Assembly: GCF_943590815.1 (NCBI RefSeq)
Contig: NZ_CALSBS010000018.1
Span: forward strand, 34,099 to 98,098
Direction of reading: 5' to 3'
Source of the DNA: Pseudocitrobacter vendiensis
GTDB taxonomy: Bacteria; Pseudomonadota; Gammaproteobacteria; Enterobacterales; Enterobacteriaceae
DNA length: 64,000 nucleotides
This document shows positions 1 to 11,746 of the stretch, in pieces; positions within the stretch are counted from its first letter, which is position 1, and each line of letters opens with the position of its first letter. The position numbers were made by a program, and so were the translations under genes. The notes beneath the pieces are model-generated. The model ran no database searches. It saw only the letters and a program-made list of their open reading frames with translations, and was not told the DNA's origin.

Positions 1-2229
1 GTCGAAACGCGCGACATAGCGCAGCACCAGGCCCATTTCCTGCGCCGCTTCGAAGCGTTGCAGCATCTGATCGTTGAGCTCATCACCATTTTCAAAGAAG
101 TGATCGATCGAGCCATCCTCACAGTGCGATGGCACCAGCGACTCCACACGAACCTGATCCGGCTCGATATCGTAGCCCGCTTCGCGCGCCAGAATCACCA
201 GCTTACGCATCACGTCTTTGCCGGAAAGGTCGTCGCGCGGGTCGGGCTCGGTTAAGCCCTGCTGCCAGGCTTGATCCACCAGTTCGGTGAACGGCACGGT
301 GCCGTCGAACTGCAGAAACAGCCACGAAAGCGTACCGGAGAAAATCCCGCTGATGGACAGAATGCTGTCGCCGCTGTCGATCAGGTCGCGCACGGTATGG
401 TTTACCGGCAGGCCCGCGCCCACAGTGGCGTTATATAGCCAGTGACGCCCGGTTTTTTCAAACGCGTCGTGGATCTGGCGATAGTTATGGCTGCTGCTTG
501 CGCCGGCCAGTTTGTTGGCGCTGATAACGTGGAAGCCGTGACTGGCGAAATCGAGATACTGATCCGCCAGCTGTGGGCTGGCAGTGACATCCAGCACCAC
601 CAAATCATCATACGGGTGCGCGCGCATCCACAGGAACAGTGACTCTTCATCCTGTTCGACCGCTTCATCTTCGAAGAATGCCAGCGCGCGGCTGGCATCC
701 AGCCCTTCGTAGCTCAGCAGGCTGCGGCGGCTGTCTACCACGCCGGCCAGCGTGAACTCAAACCCGGTACGCGCCGAGAGCGTACTCTGTTCGCGCGCGA
801 AAAGCTCCAGCCAGCGAGAACCGATGTTGCCCTTGCCGAAAAGCACCAGGCCGATGCGTTTTTCTGCGCGGAAAACGGACTGATGCAGACCCTGAATCAG
901 GCTCTCGGTTGGGCCGGTACGCAGCACGGCCACCAGGCTGATGCCCTCTTCCGATTGCCAGGTAAACTCGACCGGCTGGCCTTTCAGTTGTTGCCAGAAG
1001 CGGTGGCAGTGCAGCGGGTTACGGGTGACGCCCGCCCCGACAATCGCCACCAATGCCAGGCCCTGACGTAAACGCAGCTCGCCCGGTAACCCGGCTTCAT
1101 CAAGAATTTTTAACGCGCTATCCGCCACTTCCGAGGTGTAGCAGAATTGCAGCAACTGACGATCGGTATGAACGCCCACCGCCAGCGGACGAATACCCGC
1201 ACGCTTCAGTAACTGGTCAATATCTTTATGCGCCAGCTTAAAGTCCTGGCTTGCCGGGACGCGGAATTCAATCAGGCAGACGTCATCATGACTGGTAACG
1301 ATACGCGCGCCTGTACCAGAAGCCAGCACGCGTTCAATACGCGTAGAGCCCTGATCCGGCGTATAACTACAGCGCAGTTGCAGATCGATATCGCTGCCGG
1401 AAACCGGCTGTAAGGTACGCGCGTGCAGCACCGGTGCGGCAAGACGCGCCAGTTCGCTGGCTTCATCGAGACGCAGCAGCGGCAGCAGGCAGGCATCTTT
1501 CACTTTACGCGGGTCGGCGCTATATACCCCGGCGACGTCGCTCCAGATGGTTACGCGAGAAACACCCGCCAGCGCGCCGATTTGCGTTGCTGAATAGTCG
1601 GAACCGTTACGCCCCAGCAGCACGGTTTCACCCGCATTACTGCGGCTGATAAAGCCGGTCACCACCAGACGTTTGCCCGGATGCTGCGCCATAAGCTGTT
1701 GCAGTAACGGATAAGAAAGGCCTTCATCAACCTGTGGCTGAGCAGAACGCTCGGCCCGCAGGAATTCACGCGCGTCGAGCCACGCCGCATCCAGCCCCTG
1801 TTGTTGCAGCACGGCCGCCATCAGACGTGCGGACCACACTTCACCGTGGCCCACCACTTCCGCATACACGGCGTCGGTGACACCACCATCCAGCAACACG
1901 GCTAAACGTTCGAGGTCGTGAATAAATGCGCTAATCAGGCCGTCGGCAATCTCAGCGGGTAACAGGCCGCTAATCAGCTCTGACTGATAGCGACGCAGCG
2001 TCTGTTGAACCTGATGCGCAGAAAGACGATCGCTCTGGCTGAGTTTCAGCCAGCTAATCAACTGGTTAGTGGTGCTACCGGCTGCGGAAACAACCATCAT
2101 ATCGCCTGGCTGAGAATACTCCGCCATAATCCCGGCAACACGCAGGTAACACTTCACATCCGCCAGACTACTCCCACCAAATTTATGCAGTTGACGTTCT
2201 TTCGTCCCTGCCTGCGCAATCACACTCAT
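1..2229 (-). CDS. metL: Bifunctional aspartokinase II / homoserine dehydrogenase II (C-terminus cut by window edge)
   Basis: Catalyses the first and third steps of the aspartate route to methionine and threonine in the cytoplasm. The kinase signature KFGGSS is at residues 16-21; a Rossmann segment LFGKGNIGSRW opens the dehydrogenase half. 743 residues are visible and the frame is open at base 1; the E. coli protein has about 810, so only the last part is missing. The ATG at 2229 is preceded by GAGGG and lies two bases after the metB stop, which is the classical metBL operon arrangement under MetJ control. Assignment is by recognition of the whole sequence. Confidence 0.96.
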   Translation of the reverse strand, partial: MSVIAQAGTKERQLHKFGGSSLADVKCYLRVAGIMAEYSQPGDMMVVSAAGSTTNQLISWLKLSQSDRLSAHQVQQTLRRYQSELISGLLPAEIADGLISAFIHDLERLAVLLDGGVTDAVYAEVVGHGEVWSARLMAAVLQQQGLDAAWLDAREFLRAERSAQPQVDEGLSYPLLQQLMAQHPGKRLVVTGFISRSNAGETVLLGRNGSDYSATQIGALAGVSRVTIWSDVAGVYSADPRKVKDACLLPLLRLDEASELARLAAPVLHARTLQPVSGSDIDLQLRCSYTPDQGSTRIERVLASGTGARIVTSHDDVCLIEFRVPASQDFKLAHKDIDQLLKRAGIRPLAVGVHTDRQLLQFCYTSEVADSALKILDEAGLPGELRLRQGLALVAIVGAGVTRNPLHCHRFWQQLKGQPVEFTWQSEEGISLVAVLRTGPTESLIQGLHQSVFRAEKRIGLVLFGKGNIGSRWLELFAREQSTLSARTGFEFTLAGVVDSRRSLLSYEGLDASRALAFFEDEAVEQDEESLFLWMRAHPYDDLVVLDVTASPQLADQYLDFASHGFHVISANKLAGASSSHNYRQIHDAFEKTGRHWLYNATVGAGLPVNHTVRDLIDSGDSILSISGIFSGTLSWLFLQFDGTVPFTELVDQAWQQGLTEPDPRDDLSGKDVMRKLVILAREAGYDIEPDQVRVESLVPSHCEDGSIDHFFENGDELNDQMLQRFEAAQEMGLVLRYVARFD

Positions 2230-2231
2230 TT

Positions 2232-3392
2232 TTATCCCTCGGCTGCAACCCGGAAGCCATTTTCCAGATCGGCAATTAAGTCTTCACTATCTTCAATACC
2301 GGTTGAGATACGCAACAGCGTCTCAGAAATCCCGGCGGCGGCGCGCGCTTCCGGCGCCATGCCCGCGTGGGTCATCGTAGCGGCGTGGGAGATTAAGCTC
2401 TCAACCCCACCCAGCGATTCTGCCAGCGTAAACAGCGACAGCCCGCTCAGGAAGCGGCGCAGCGTCTGTTCGTCGCCGTTCAGTTCAAAGCTGAGCATCG
2501 CGCCAAACCCTTTCTGCTGGCGGGCGGCAATCTCGTGACCCTGATTTTCCGGCAAAGAAGGATGATACAGTTTTTTCACCAGCGGCTGGTTTTTCAGGAA
2601 GTCGACAATCGCATACGCATTGCGTTGCGCCACTTCCATGCGCGGCGACAGCGTGCGCAAACCGCGCAGCAGTAAATAGCTGTCGAAGGCGCTACCGGTC
2701 ACGCCGATATTGTTCGCCCACCATGCCAGCTCCGTCACCGTCTCTGGATCTTTTGCAATAACTACCCCGGCAACCACATCAGAGTGGCCGTTTAGATATT
2801 TAGTACATGAATGCAACACCAGATCCGCGCCCAATGCCAGCGGATTTTGCAGCGCCGGGCTTAAGAAGGTGTTATCCACCACGCTGACCGCGCCGACTTC
2901 ACGCGCCAGGCGACATATTTTCGCGATATCCACCACGCGTAACAGCGGATTACTCGGACTTTCAACCAGCACCAGTTTCGGTTTTTCTTCCAGCGCCGCA
3001 CGCAGCGCCTGCTCGTTGCCCTGATCGACAAACTTCACGCGATAACAGCCGCGTTTTGCCAGGCTGTCGAACAGACGATAGCTGCCGCCATAGCAGTCAT
3101 GCGGCGCCACCAGCAGGTCGCCCGGCTTCAGGAACACGGTCGTCACCAGGTGAATCGCCGACATGCCCGTATTGGTCATCACTGCACCCGCGCCACCTTC
3201 CAGCTCGGCCAGCGCCCGCTGCACCACATCACGCGTTGGGTTGCCGCGACGAGAATAGTCATGAGCGCGCGGCTCATTAAAACCGGTGAAATTATAGGTA
3301 CTGGAAAGATGAATCGGCGGGACAACACAGCCATACTGCTCGTCGTCATTTAAACCGCTGCGCACTGCGATGGTGGCTTGTTTACGGGTCAT
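2232..3392 (-). CDS. metB: Cystathionine gamma-synthase
   Basis: PLP enzyme that joins O-succinylhomoserine and cysteine to form cystathionine in methionine synthesis. 386 residues, the normal length. The PLP lysine is K198 in SCTKYLNGH, and the Cys/Met-metabolism family block SSTYNF occurs near residue 30. First gene of metBL, divergent from metJ; the shared interval carries tandem met boxes, so the pair is expected to be repressed by MetJ with S-adenosylmethionine. Nothing unusual is seen. Confidence 0.97.
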   Translation of the reverse strand: MTRKQATIAVRSGLNDDEQYGCVVPPIHLSSTYNFTGFNEPRAHDYSRRGNPTRDVVQRALAELEGGAGAVMTNTGMSAIHLVTTVFLKPGDLLVAPHDCYGGSYRLFDSLAKRGCYRVKFVDQGNEQALRAALEEKPKLVLVESPSNPLLRVVDIAKICRLAREVGAVSVVDNTFLSPALQNPLALGADLVLHSCTKYLNGHSDVVAGVVIAKDPETVTELAWWANNIGVTGSAFDSYLLLRGLRTLSPRMEVAQRNAYAIVDFLKNQPLVKKLYHPSLPENQGHEIAARQQKGFGAMLSFELNGDEQTLRRFLSGLSLFTLAESLGGVESLISHAATMTHAGMAPEARAAAGISETLLRISTGIEDSEDLIADLENGFRVAAEG

Positions 3393-3453
3393 GGTGATTC
3401 GTTCCTGACTTAATCGGTGAAATGTCAGGCATCAGAGTAAACATTGTCACAAT

Positions 3454-3485
3454 AGACGTCAATACATCTGGACATCTAAACTTCT
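3454..3485. promoter_or_regulatory. Four tandem met boxes (MetJ operator) between metB and metJ
   Basis: Four contiguous 8-mers AGACGTCA, ATACATCT, GGACATCT and AAACTTCT resemble the MetJ consensus AGACGTCT in exact 8-bp register. This fits cooperative MetJ dimer binding on the divergent metB/metJ promoters. The first box is the best match and the outer one the weakest. Confidence 0.9.
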
Positions 3486-3656
3486 TTGCGTATAGATTGA
3501 GCAAAAGACGAATAGCCGTTAAAATTATATGCATTAGCGCACAACTGCGGCGGCTCATATCGTGTCAGGGCCGCATCACTACGGTAAACTATGTGCGATT
3601 ATGGTCAGAGCCGAAGCTCGACCTTTTATTAATGATAAAGAGGATTAAGGTATCTC

Positions 3657-3974
3657 ATGGCTGAATGGAGCGGCGAATATATCAGCCCATACGCTGAGCA
3701 CGGTAAGAAGAGTGAGCAAGTAAAAAAAATTACGGTTTCCATTCCTCTGAAGGTGTTAAAAATCCTCACCGATGAACGCACGCGTCGTCAGGTGAACAAC
3801 CTGCGTCACGCCACCAACAGCGAACTGCTGTGTGAAGCGTTCCTGCATGCTTTTACCGGTCAACCGTTGCCAAACGACGAAGACCTGCGGAAAGAGCGCA
3901 GCGATGAAATCCCGGAAGCGGCAAAAGAGATCATGCGTGAGCTGGGGATTGACCCGGAGACGTGGGAATACTGA
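3657..3974 (+). CDS. metJ: Methionine repressor MetJ
   Basis: Ribbon-helix-helix repressor of the met regulon with S-adenosylmethionine as corepressor. 105 residues, the family length. The DNA-contacting strand [13 protein letters not shown] starts near residue 22 and is followed by the two helices. It is divergent from metB, and the met boxes between them should also give autoregulation. An AAGAGGATTAAGG stretch precedes the ATG. A strong hairpin terminator follows directly. Confidence 0.98.
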   Translation: MAEWSGEYISPYAEHGKKSEQVKKITVSIPLKVLKILTDERTRRQVNNLRHATNSELLCEAFLHAFTGQPLPNDEDLRKERSDEIPEAAKEIMRELGIDPETWEY

Positions 3975-3981
3975 TTCAGGG

Positions 3982-4014
3982 AGCGCGGCTCACGGAGTAC
4001 GAGCCGCGCTTTTT
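3982..4014 (+). terminator. Rho-independent terminator of metJ
   Basis: Ten-base-pair GC-rich stem AGCGCGGCTC / GAGCCGCGCT with a nine-base loop, followed by a T run. Confidence 0.9.
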
Positions 4015-4039
4015 AATGTGATGACACGGAGGTTGTGCC

Positions 4040-4648
4040 ATGAAACCCTGTTTACTGGCATTCGGCCTGGTTTTGGCTTATCCGGCTTATGCCTGGGAGC
4101 CGCAAACCGGCGACATCATCTTTCAAATTTCTCAATCTTCACAAAGTAAAGCCATTCAGTTGGCCACCCATTCTGACTATAGCCACACCGGCATGATTGT
4201 TATCCGCGAGAAAAAACCGTATGTCTTCGAGGCCGTTGGTCCGGTTATCTATACGCCGCTGCAAAAATGGATAAAGCACGGAAAAGACGGGAAATATATC
4301 GTGCGTCGTGTGGACGGCGGGTTATCAGCTCAGCAAAAAAAGAAGCTGGCACAAACCGCGAAGCGCTATCTCGGTAAACCTTACGATCTGGCCTTTTCCT
4401 GGAGCGATGACCGCCAGTACTGCTCTGAAGTGGTGTGGAAGGTGTATGACAAAGCATTGGGAATGAAATTGGGTAAGCTGCAAAAACTGAAGGATTTCGA
4501 TCTCAGTAATCCGGCGGTGCAGGCCAAACTGAAAGAACGCTACGGCAAGAATGTGCCGCTCAATGAAACCGTTATCTCCCCGCAGGCCGTGTTTGATGCG
4601 CCGGGGCTGGAAACGGTTGATAAAAAGTGGCCGTTATTTTCGTGGTAG
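4040..4648 (+). CDS. yiiX: YiiX, exported NlpC/P60-superfamily (permuted papain-like) protein
   Basis: 202 residues with a signal peptide (about 1-18, cut after AYA) and a YiiX/YebB-type permuted NlpC/P60 fold. Putative catalytic residues are H49 in HSDYSHTGM and C128 in RQYCSEVVW. Such proteins are amidase/acyl-hydrolase-like, but the substrate of YiiX is not established. It lies between metJ and rpmE as in E. coli. The ATG at 4040 with upstream GGAGG was taken because it gives a proper signal sequence. Probably periplasmic. Confidence 0.9.
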   Translation: MKPCLLAFGLVLAYPAYAWEPQTGDIIFQISQSSQSKAIQLATHSDYSHTGMIVIREKKPYVFEAVGPVIYTPLQKWIKHGKDGKYIVRRVDGGLSAQQKKKLAQTAKRYLGKPYDLAFSWSDDRQYCSEVVWKVYDKALGMKLGKLQKLKDFDLSNPAVQAKLKERYGKNVPLNETVISPQAVFDAPGLETVDKKWPLFSW

Positions 4649-4665
4649 TGCACGCTGAAGAAATT

Positions 4666-4740
4666 GCCTGATGGCGCTGCGCTTATCAGGCCTACAAATT
4701 CTGCAATCCGTAGGTCGGGTAAGCGCAGCGCCACCCGACG
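4666..4740. repeat. REP/BIME-type palindromic repeat
   Basis: Two inverted units: GCCTGATGGCGCTGCGCTTA with TCAGGCCTAC, then GTAGGTCGGGTAAGCGCAGC with GCCACCCGAC. This is the familiar enterobacterial repetitive extragenic palindrome, between the convergent yiiX and rpmE. Confidence 0.9.
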
Positions 4741-4785
4741 AAGTGCACCTTAGTCGACGTTGTAACTTTCATTTCTTACAGATAC

Positions 4786-4812
4786 AAAAAAGGCGCCTTT
4801 CGGCGCCTTTTT
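4786..4812. terminator. Bidirectional terminator between yiiX and rpmE
   Basis: AAAAAAGGCGCC-TTTC-GGCGCCTTTTT; it has a U tract on either strand and would serve rpmE (minus) and transcripts from yiiX (plus). Confidence 0.88.
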
Positions 4813-4826
4813 CTGAGAAGCAAAAC

Positions 4827-5039
4827 TTATTTGCTGCCCGGGATGCTGAAACGCTTGTTGAAGCGGTCAACACGGCCACCGGTAGCAACGTCACGCTGCT
4901 TACCAGTGTAGAACGGGTGGCATGCGCCACAAACGTCCAGGTTCAGATCATGACCCGCAGTGGAGTGAGTCTTGATAACATTACCGCAAGAACAAGTTGC
5001 AGTAATTTCTACGTAATTCGGGTGAATACCTTTTTTCAT
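4827..5039 (-). CDS. rpmE: 50S ribosomal protein L31 (zinc-binding form)
   Basis: 70 residues. C16, C18, C37 and C40 form the zinc-ribbon ligands that mark the C+ form of L31, as opposed to the zinc-free paralogue YkgM expressed when zinc is scarce. It sits on the large subunit and contributes to the subunit bridge. Monocistronic: divergent from priA, with its own terminator. The ATG at 5039 has a GAGG-type site upstream. Confidence 0.98.
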   Translation of the reverse strand: MKKGIHPNYVEITATCSCGNVIKTHSTAGHDLNLDVCGACHPFYTGKQRDVATGGRVDRFNKRFSIPGSK

Positions 5040-5221
5040 GGGAAACCTCAGTTAAGGCCGCGTCGCTCTTCCAGCCCTAACGCCAGACACCACGCGATGT
5101 TGATAGTAAACTTCTCGGCTTTCGACGCATTTTTTCTGCATCAAAGGCGGCGGATCATACAGAATCTGAACAGGGTATGCAAACTGATCCGTTCTTCACC
5201 TGAGTACAATGTGTATACTAA

Positions 5222-7447
<2,226 letters not shown>

Positions 7448-7539
7448 TGCCCAGGTTGCGAGCAAGATCGAGGAATCTAACAATCGTCACACTTTTTATG
7501 AAAATTCTGTAACAGATCGGATTAACTATCTGATAAAAG

Positions 7540-7559
7540 TGTGTCTGATGTCAGACACA
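7540..7559. promoter_or_regulatory. 20-bp inverted repeat upstream of cytR
   Basis: TGTGTCTGA-TG-TCAGACACA has perfect nine-base arms and ends 37 bases before the cytR ATG. It could be a repressor operator or an mRNA hairpin in the leader; part of it (GTGTCTG) recurs just downstream. The ligand is not known to me. Confidence 0.5.
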
Positions 7560-7596
7560 GGGGAGGTGTCTGCGCCAGTCAGCGAGGAGAAATCAG

Positions 7597-8619
7597 GTGA
7601 AGGCTAAAAAACCGGTTGTGGCCGCAACCATGAAAGACGTTGCTATGCAGGCGAAAGTCTCTACGGCAACCGTATCACGCGCATTAATGAACCCCGAGAA
7701 GGTCTCACAGGCAACGAGAACTCGCGTTGAGCAGGCCGCACTGGAAGTCGGTTACCTCCCGCAGGTGCAGGGGCGTAACATGAAACGCAATGAATCTCGC
7801 ACCATTCTGGTTATCGTGCCGGATATCTGCGACCCCTTCTTCAGCGAAGTGATTCGTGGAATCGAAGTCACCGCCGCTTCGCAGGGTTATCTGGTGCTGA
7901 TTGGCGACTGCGCGCATCAGAATCAGCAGGAAAAAACCTTCATCGATTTAATCATTACCAAGCAGATCGACGGTATGTTACTGCTCGGTTCGCAGTTGCC
8001 GTTTGATGCCAGTATTGAAGAGCAGCGCAATCTGCCACCGATGGTGATGGCCAACGAATTCGCCCCAGAGCTAGGGTTGCCGACGGTACACATCGATAAC
8101 CTTACCGCCGCGTTCAATGCCGTAAACTATCTGCACGAGCTGGGTCATAAACGCATTGCGTGCATCGCCGGGCCGGAAGAGATGCCGCTGTGCCACTACC
8201 GCTTACAGGGGTACGTGCAGGCAATGCGCCGCAGCGGTATCACGGTCGATCCGGCCTACATCACGCGCGGCAACTTCACTTACGAAGCGGGCGCTAAAGC
8301 GCTTGAGCAGCTTCTGGCACTGCCGCAACCGCCGACCGCCGTGTTCTGCCATAGCGATATCATGGCGCTCGGCGCGTTCTCCTGCGCCAAACGTCACGGT
8401 CTGAAAATTCCGGACGACCTGTCGATTATCGGCTTTGATAACATTTCGCTTGCGGAGTTCTGCGACCCACCGCTCACGACCATTTCTCAGCCGCGTTTCG
8501 ACATTGGCCGGGAAGCGATGCTGTTGTTACTGAATCAGCTAAGTGGGCAATATGTCGACAGCGGTTCGCGTCTGCTGGACTGTGAACTGGTCATTCGCGG
8601 CAGCACACAAAAAATATGA
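7597..8619 (+). CDS. cytR: LacI-family repressor CytR
   Basis: Represses nucleoside uptake and catabolism genes (deo, udp, cdd, nupG, tsx) in concert with cAMP-CRP; cytidine is the inducer. 340 residues. The LacI-type helix-turn-helix TMKDVAMQAKVSTATVSRAL is at residues 11-30, followed by a periplasmic-binding-protein-like sensor domain. The start has GAGGAGA seven bases upstream. It is between priA and ftsN as in E. coli. Confidence 0.97.
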   Translation: MKAKKPVVAATMKDVAMQAKVSTATVSRALMNPEKVSQATRTRVEQAALEVGYLPQVQGRNMKRNESRTILVIVPDICDPFFSEVIRGIEVTAASQGYLVLIGDCAHQNQQEKTFIDLIITKQIDGMLLLGSQLPFDASIEEQRNLPPMVMANEFAPELGLPTVHIDNLTAAFNAVNYLHELGHKRIACIAGPEEMPLCHYRLQGYVQAMRRSGITVDPAYITRGNFTYEAGAKALEQLLALPQPPTAVFCHSDIMALGAFSCAKRHGLKIPDDLSIIGFDNISLAEFCDPPLTTISQPRFDIGREAMLLLLNQLSGQYVDSGSRLLDCELVIRGSTQKI

Positions 8620-8718
8620 CATAAAAGTGTGGGGCTTTAGGACTTGCTTGTCTGGTCAAAGCCTCGTCGCTTAAGTAACATGTCGGGTTCACGAACGAAT
8701 AAATACAGCGAAACGATA

Positions 8719-9714
8719 GTGGCACAACGAGATTATGTACGCCGCAGCCAACAGGCTCCTTCGCGGCGCAAAAAGAGCACCTCACGGAGTTCGCGGAAAA
8801 ATCAAAGTAGCTTCCCGGCGGTATCACCGGCGATGGTGGCCATTGCCGCCGCGGTGGTCGTCGCCTTTATCGGTGGTTTGTACTTTATTACCCATCATAA
8901 AAAAGAAGAGTCTGAAACGCTGCAAAGCCGTCAGATGACAGGGAATGGTCTACCGCCGAAACCGGAAGAGCGCTGGCGCTACATTAAAGAGCTGGAAAGC
9001 CGCCAGCCAGGCGTGCGTGCGCCAACGGAACCGTCTGCAGGCGGGGAAGTGATGAATCCGAACCAGTTGACCGACGAACAGCGCCAACTGCTTGCGCAAA
9101 TGCAGGCGGATATGCGCCAGCAGCCGACGCAGCTGACGGAAGTGCCGTGGAACGAGCAAACGCCAGAGCAACGCCAACAAACGCTGCAACGTCAGCGTTT
9201 AGCGCAGCAGGCTCAGCAAGCGCAACAGCAGCAGCAATGGGCGCAAACGCAACCTGTGCAGCAGCCGCGCGCGCAACAGCAGACACAGCAACCGGTACGC
9301 CAGGCGCAAACCACACAGCAGCAGCCGCGTCAGACGCAGCAGCCAAAAGCGGCTGCCACTAATCAGCAGCCGTATCAGGATCTGCTGCAAACGCCTGCGC
9401 ACACCACAACGTCTGCACCTAAACAGCAGGCCGCCGCGCCGGTGACGCGTGAGACCACGCCACCTAAGGCAACCGAGAAAAAAGACGAGCGCCGCTGGAT
9501 GGTACAGTGTGGTTCGTTTAAAGGTGCAGAGCAGGCCGAAACCGTGCGTGCACAGCTGGCGTTCGAAGGGTTTGATTCACGCATTACCACCAACAATGGC
9601 TGGAACCGCGTCGTCATCGGGCCTATCAAAGGCAAAGAGAATGCCGATGGCACCCTCAACCGCCTGAAAATGGCCGGTCACGGAAACTGCATAAGACTCG
9701 CTTCCGGGGGTTGA
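8719..9714 (+). CDS. ftsN: Cell division protein FtsN (GTG start)
   Basis: Late divisome protein that triggers septal peptidoglycan synthesis. 331 residues from the GTG at 8719 (first residues MAQRDYVRRS). An in-frame upstream extension to 8644 exists but the E. coli protein starts at this GTG. One transmembrane helix (about 37-58), the essential helix EERWRYIKEL at 83-92, a long Gln-rich linker (about 150-240), and a C-terminal SPOR domain that binds denuded glycan. The linker is slightly longer than in E. coli (319 residues). The end of the gene overlaps the hslVU heat-shock promoter. Confidence 0.96.
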   Translation: MAQRDYVRRSQQAPSRRKKSTSRSSRKNQSSFPAVSPAMVAIAAAVVVAFIGGLYFITHHKKEESETLQSRQMTGNGLPPKPEERWRYIKELESRQPGVRAPTEPSAGGEVMNPNQLTDEQRQLLAQMQADMRQQPTQLTEVPWNEQTPEQRQQTLQRQRLAQQAQQAQQQQQWAQTQPVQQPRAQQQTQQPVRQAQTTQQQPRQTQQPKAAATNQQPYQDLLQTPAHTTTSAPKQQAAAPVTRETTPPKATEKKDERRWMVQCGSFKGAEQAETVRAQLAFEGFDSRITTNNGWNRVVIGPIKGKENADGTLNRLKMAGHGNCIRLASGG

Positions 9715-9738
9715 AACCCCCGAAATACCCCCCATCTA
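9711..9738 (+). promoter_or_regulatory. Sigma-32 (heat-shock) promoter of hslVU
   Basis: -35 TTGAAA at 9711 and -10 CCCCATCTA at 9730 with a 13-base gap match the sigma-32 consensus. The -35 overlaps the ftsN stop codon. Confidence 0.88.
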
Positions 9739-9750
9739 TAATGTCATTCT

Positions 9751-9771
9751 GCCCCGCAAAGCTTGCGGGGC
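9751..9771 (+). other. 5'-UTR stem-loop of hslVU mRNA
   Basis: GCCCCGCAA-AGC-TTGCGGGGC: a nine-base-pair stem close to the expected 5' end of the heat-shock transcript. A comparable leader hairpin is known to stabilise the E. coli hslVU mRNA. There is no T run, so it does not look like a terminator. Confidence 0.75.
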
Positions 9772-9804
9772 CCCTATTCCGTATTTGCAACAAGGGGTCT
9801 GCTC

Positions 9805-10335
9805 GTGACAACAATAGTAAGTGTTCGCCGTAACGGCCACGTCGTAATCGCCGGTGATGGACAGGCTACGCTTGGCAATACCGTGATGAAAGGCAACGTG
9901 AAGAAAGTCCGTCGCCTGTACAACGACAAAGTGATTGCCGGTTTCGCTGGCGGCACCGCTGATGCCTTCACCCTGTTCGAGCTGTTCGAACGTAAGCTTG
10001 AAATGCACCAGGGTCATCTGGTGAAAGCCGCCGTTGAGCTGGCGAAAGACTGGCGTACCGACCGTATGCTGCGCAAGCTGGAAGCCCTGCTTGCCGTCGC
10101 GGATGAAACCGCATCCCTCATCATTACCGGGAACGGCGACGTCGTTCAGCCGGAAAATGACCTGATTGCTATCGGTTCGGGTGGCCCATACGCCCAGGCC
10201 GCAGCCCGTGCCCTGCTGGAAAACACCGAACTGGGCGCGCGCGACATTGCTGAGAAAGCGTTGGATATTGCAGGCGATATCTGCATTTACACCAACCACT
10301 TCCACACCATTGAAGAATTACCGTCTAAAGCGTAA
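9805..10335 (+). CDS. hslV: ATP-dependent protease subunit HslV (ClpQ)
   Basis: Threonine peptidase of the HslUV proteasome-like complex. The GTG at 9805 was chosen because it has AAGGGG upstream and gives MTTIVSV, so that removal of Met exposes the catalytic Thr1; 176 residues, the family length. An ATG 42 bases upstream in the same frame lies inside the leader hairpin and would bury Thr1. Cotranscribed with hslU (9-base gap) from the heat-shock promoter. Confidence 0.97.
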   Translation: MTTIVSVRRNGHVVIAGDGQATLGNTVMKGNVKKVRRLYNDKVIAGFAGGTADAFTLFELFERKLEMHQGHLVKAAVELAKDWRTDRMLRKLEALLAVADETASLIITGNGDVVQPENDLIAIGSGGPYAQAAARALLENTELGARDIAEKALDIAGDICIYTNHFHTIEELPSKA

Positions 10336-10344
10336 GGATTGACC

Positions 10345-11676
10345 ATGTCTGAAATGACCCCACGCGAAATTGTCAGCGAACTGAACAAACACATTATTGG
10401 TCAGGACGCGGCCAAACGCTCCGTTGCGATCGCCTTACGTAACCGCTGGCGTCGTATGCAGCTTGATGAAGAGCTGCGTCACGAAGTAACCCCGAAAAAC
10501 ATTCTGATGATCGGCCCGACCGGTGTCGGTAAAACCGAAATCGCTCGCCGTCTGGCGAAGCTGGCTAATGCGCCTTTCATCAAAGTTGAAGCGACCAAAT
10601 TCACCGAAGTGGGCTATGTGGGTAAAGAAGTGGATTCCATCATCCGCGATCTGACCGATTCCGCGATCAAAATGGTGCGCGTGCAGTCCATCGAGAAAAA
10701 CCGCTTCCGCGCGGAAGAGATGGCCGAAGAGCGCATCCTCGACGTGCTGATCCCACCGGCTAAGAACAACTGGGGTCAGGCGGAGCAGCAGGCTGAACCG
10801 TCTGCCGCGCGTCAGGCATTCCGCAAGAAACTGCGTGAAGGCCAACTGGACGATAAAGAGATTGAGATCGACCTCGCCGCTGCGCCGATGGGCGTTGAAA
10901 TCATGGCGCCTCCGGGAATGGAAGAGATGACCAGCCAGTTGCAGTCGATGTTCCAGAACCTCGGCGGGCAGAAACAGAAACCGCGTAAGCTGAAAATCAA
11001 AGATGCGATGAAGCTGTTGATTGAAGAGGAAGCGGCAAAACTGGTGAACCCGGAAGAGCTGAAACAGGATGCCATTGATGCGGTTGAGCAGCACGGTATC
11101 GTGTTCATCGACGAAATCGACAAAATCTGTAAGCGCGGCGAATCCTCCGGCCCGGACGTGTCCCGCGAAGGCGTACAGCGTGACCTGCTGCCGCTGGTTG
11201 AAGGCTGCACCGTGTCCACCAAACACGGTATGGTAAAAACAGATCACATTCTGTTTATCGCTTCCGGTGCATTCCAGGTGGCAAAACCGTCTGACCTGAT
11301 CCCGGAACTGCAGGGACGTCTGCCGATTCGCGTTGAGCTGCAGGCGCTGACCACCAGCGACTTCGAACGCATCCTGACCGAACCGAATGCGTCCGTTACC
11401 GTTCAGTACAAAGCGCTGATGGCGACCGAAGGCGTGAACATTGAGTTCACCGAATCCGGTATTAAGCGTATTGCCGAAGCCGCATGGCAGGTTAACGAAA
11501 CCACCGAGAATATCGGTGCGCGTCGTCTGCACACGGTTCTGGAACGTTTAATGGAAGATATCTCCTATGACGCCAGTGATTTAAATGGTCAAAGCATCAC
11601 AATTGATGCGGAATACGTGAGCAAACACCTGGATGCACTTGTTGCAGATGAAGATCTGAGCCGTTTTATCCTATAA
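10345..11676 (+). CDS. hslU: ATP-dependent protease ATPase subunit HslU (ClpY)
   Basis: AAA+ unfoldase that feeds proteins such as SulA to HslV. 443 residues from the ATG at 10345. Walker A GPTGVGKT at 57-64, Walker B IVFIDEID around 251, an intermediate (I) domain between them, and the C-terminal RFIL tail that docks into HslV. A strong terminator follows. Confidence 0.98.
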   Translation: MSEMTPREIVSELNKHIIGQDAAKRSVAIALRNRWRRMQLDEELRHEVTPKNILMIGPTGVGKTEIARRLAKLANAPFIKVEATKFTEVGYVGKEVDSIIRDLTDSAIKMVRVQSIEKNRFRAEEMAEERILDVLIPPAKNNWGQAEQQAEPSAARQAFRKKLREGQLDDKEIEIDLAAAPMGVEIMAPPGMEEMTSQLQSMFQNLGGQKQKPRKLKIKDAMKLLIEEEAAKLVNPEELKQDAIDAVEQHGIVFIDEIDKICKRGESSGPDVSREGVQRDLLPLVEGCTVSTKHGMVKTDHILFIASGAFQVAKPSDLIPELQGRLPIRVELQALTTSDFERILTEPNASVTVQYKALMATEGVNIEFTESGIKRIAEAAWQVNETTENIGARRLHTVLERLMEDISYDASDLNGQSITIDAEYVSKHLDALVADEDLSRFIL

Positions 11677-11705
11677 TCGCGTTCAATGCATATTCATCAC
11701 TGTTG

Positions 11706-11730
11706 ATGGGGCTGAAAAGCCCCATTTTTA
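11706..11730 (+). terminator. Rho-independent terminator of hslVU
   Basis: GGGGCT-GAAA-AGCCCC stem followed by ATTTTTA. Confidence 0.9.
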
Positions 11731-11746
11731 TTGGCAAAAAATCACT

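Noticed and set aside
8719..9714. CAG/CAA-rich tract in the middle of ftsN as a possible repeat expansion
   Set aside because: It is the normal Gln-rich linker of FtsN and varies in length among enterobacteria.
10435..11532. Long open frame (365 codons) on the minus strand across hslU
   Set aside because: It mirrors the codon phase of hslU, a clearly real gene with all motifs; no ribosome site and His/Phe-rich composition typical of an antisense shadow.
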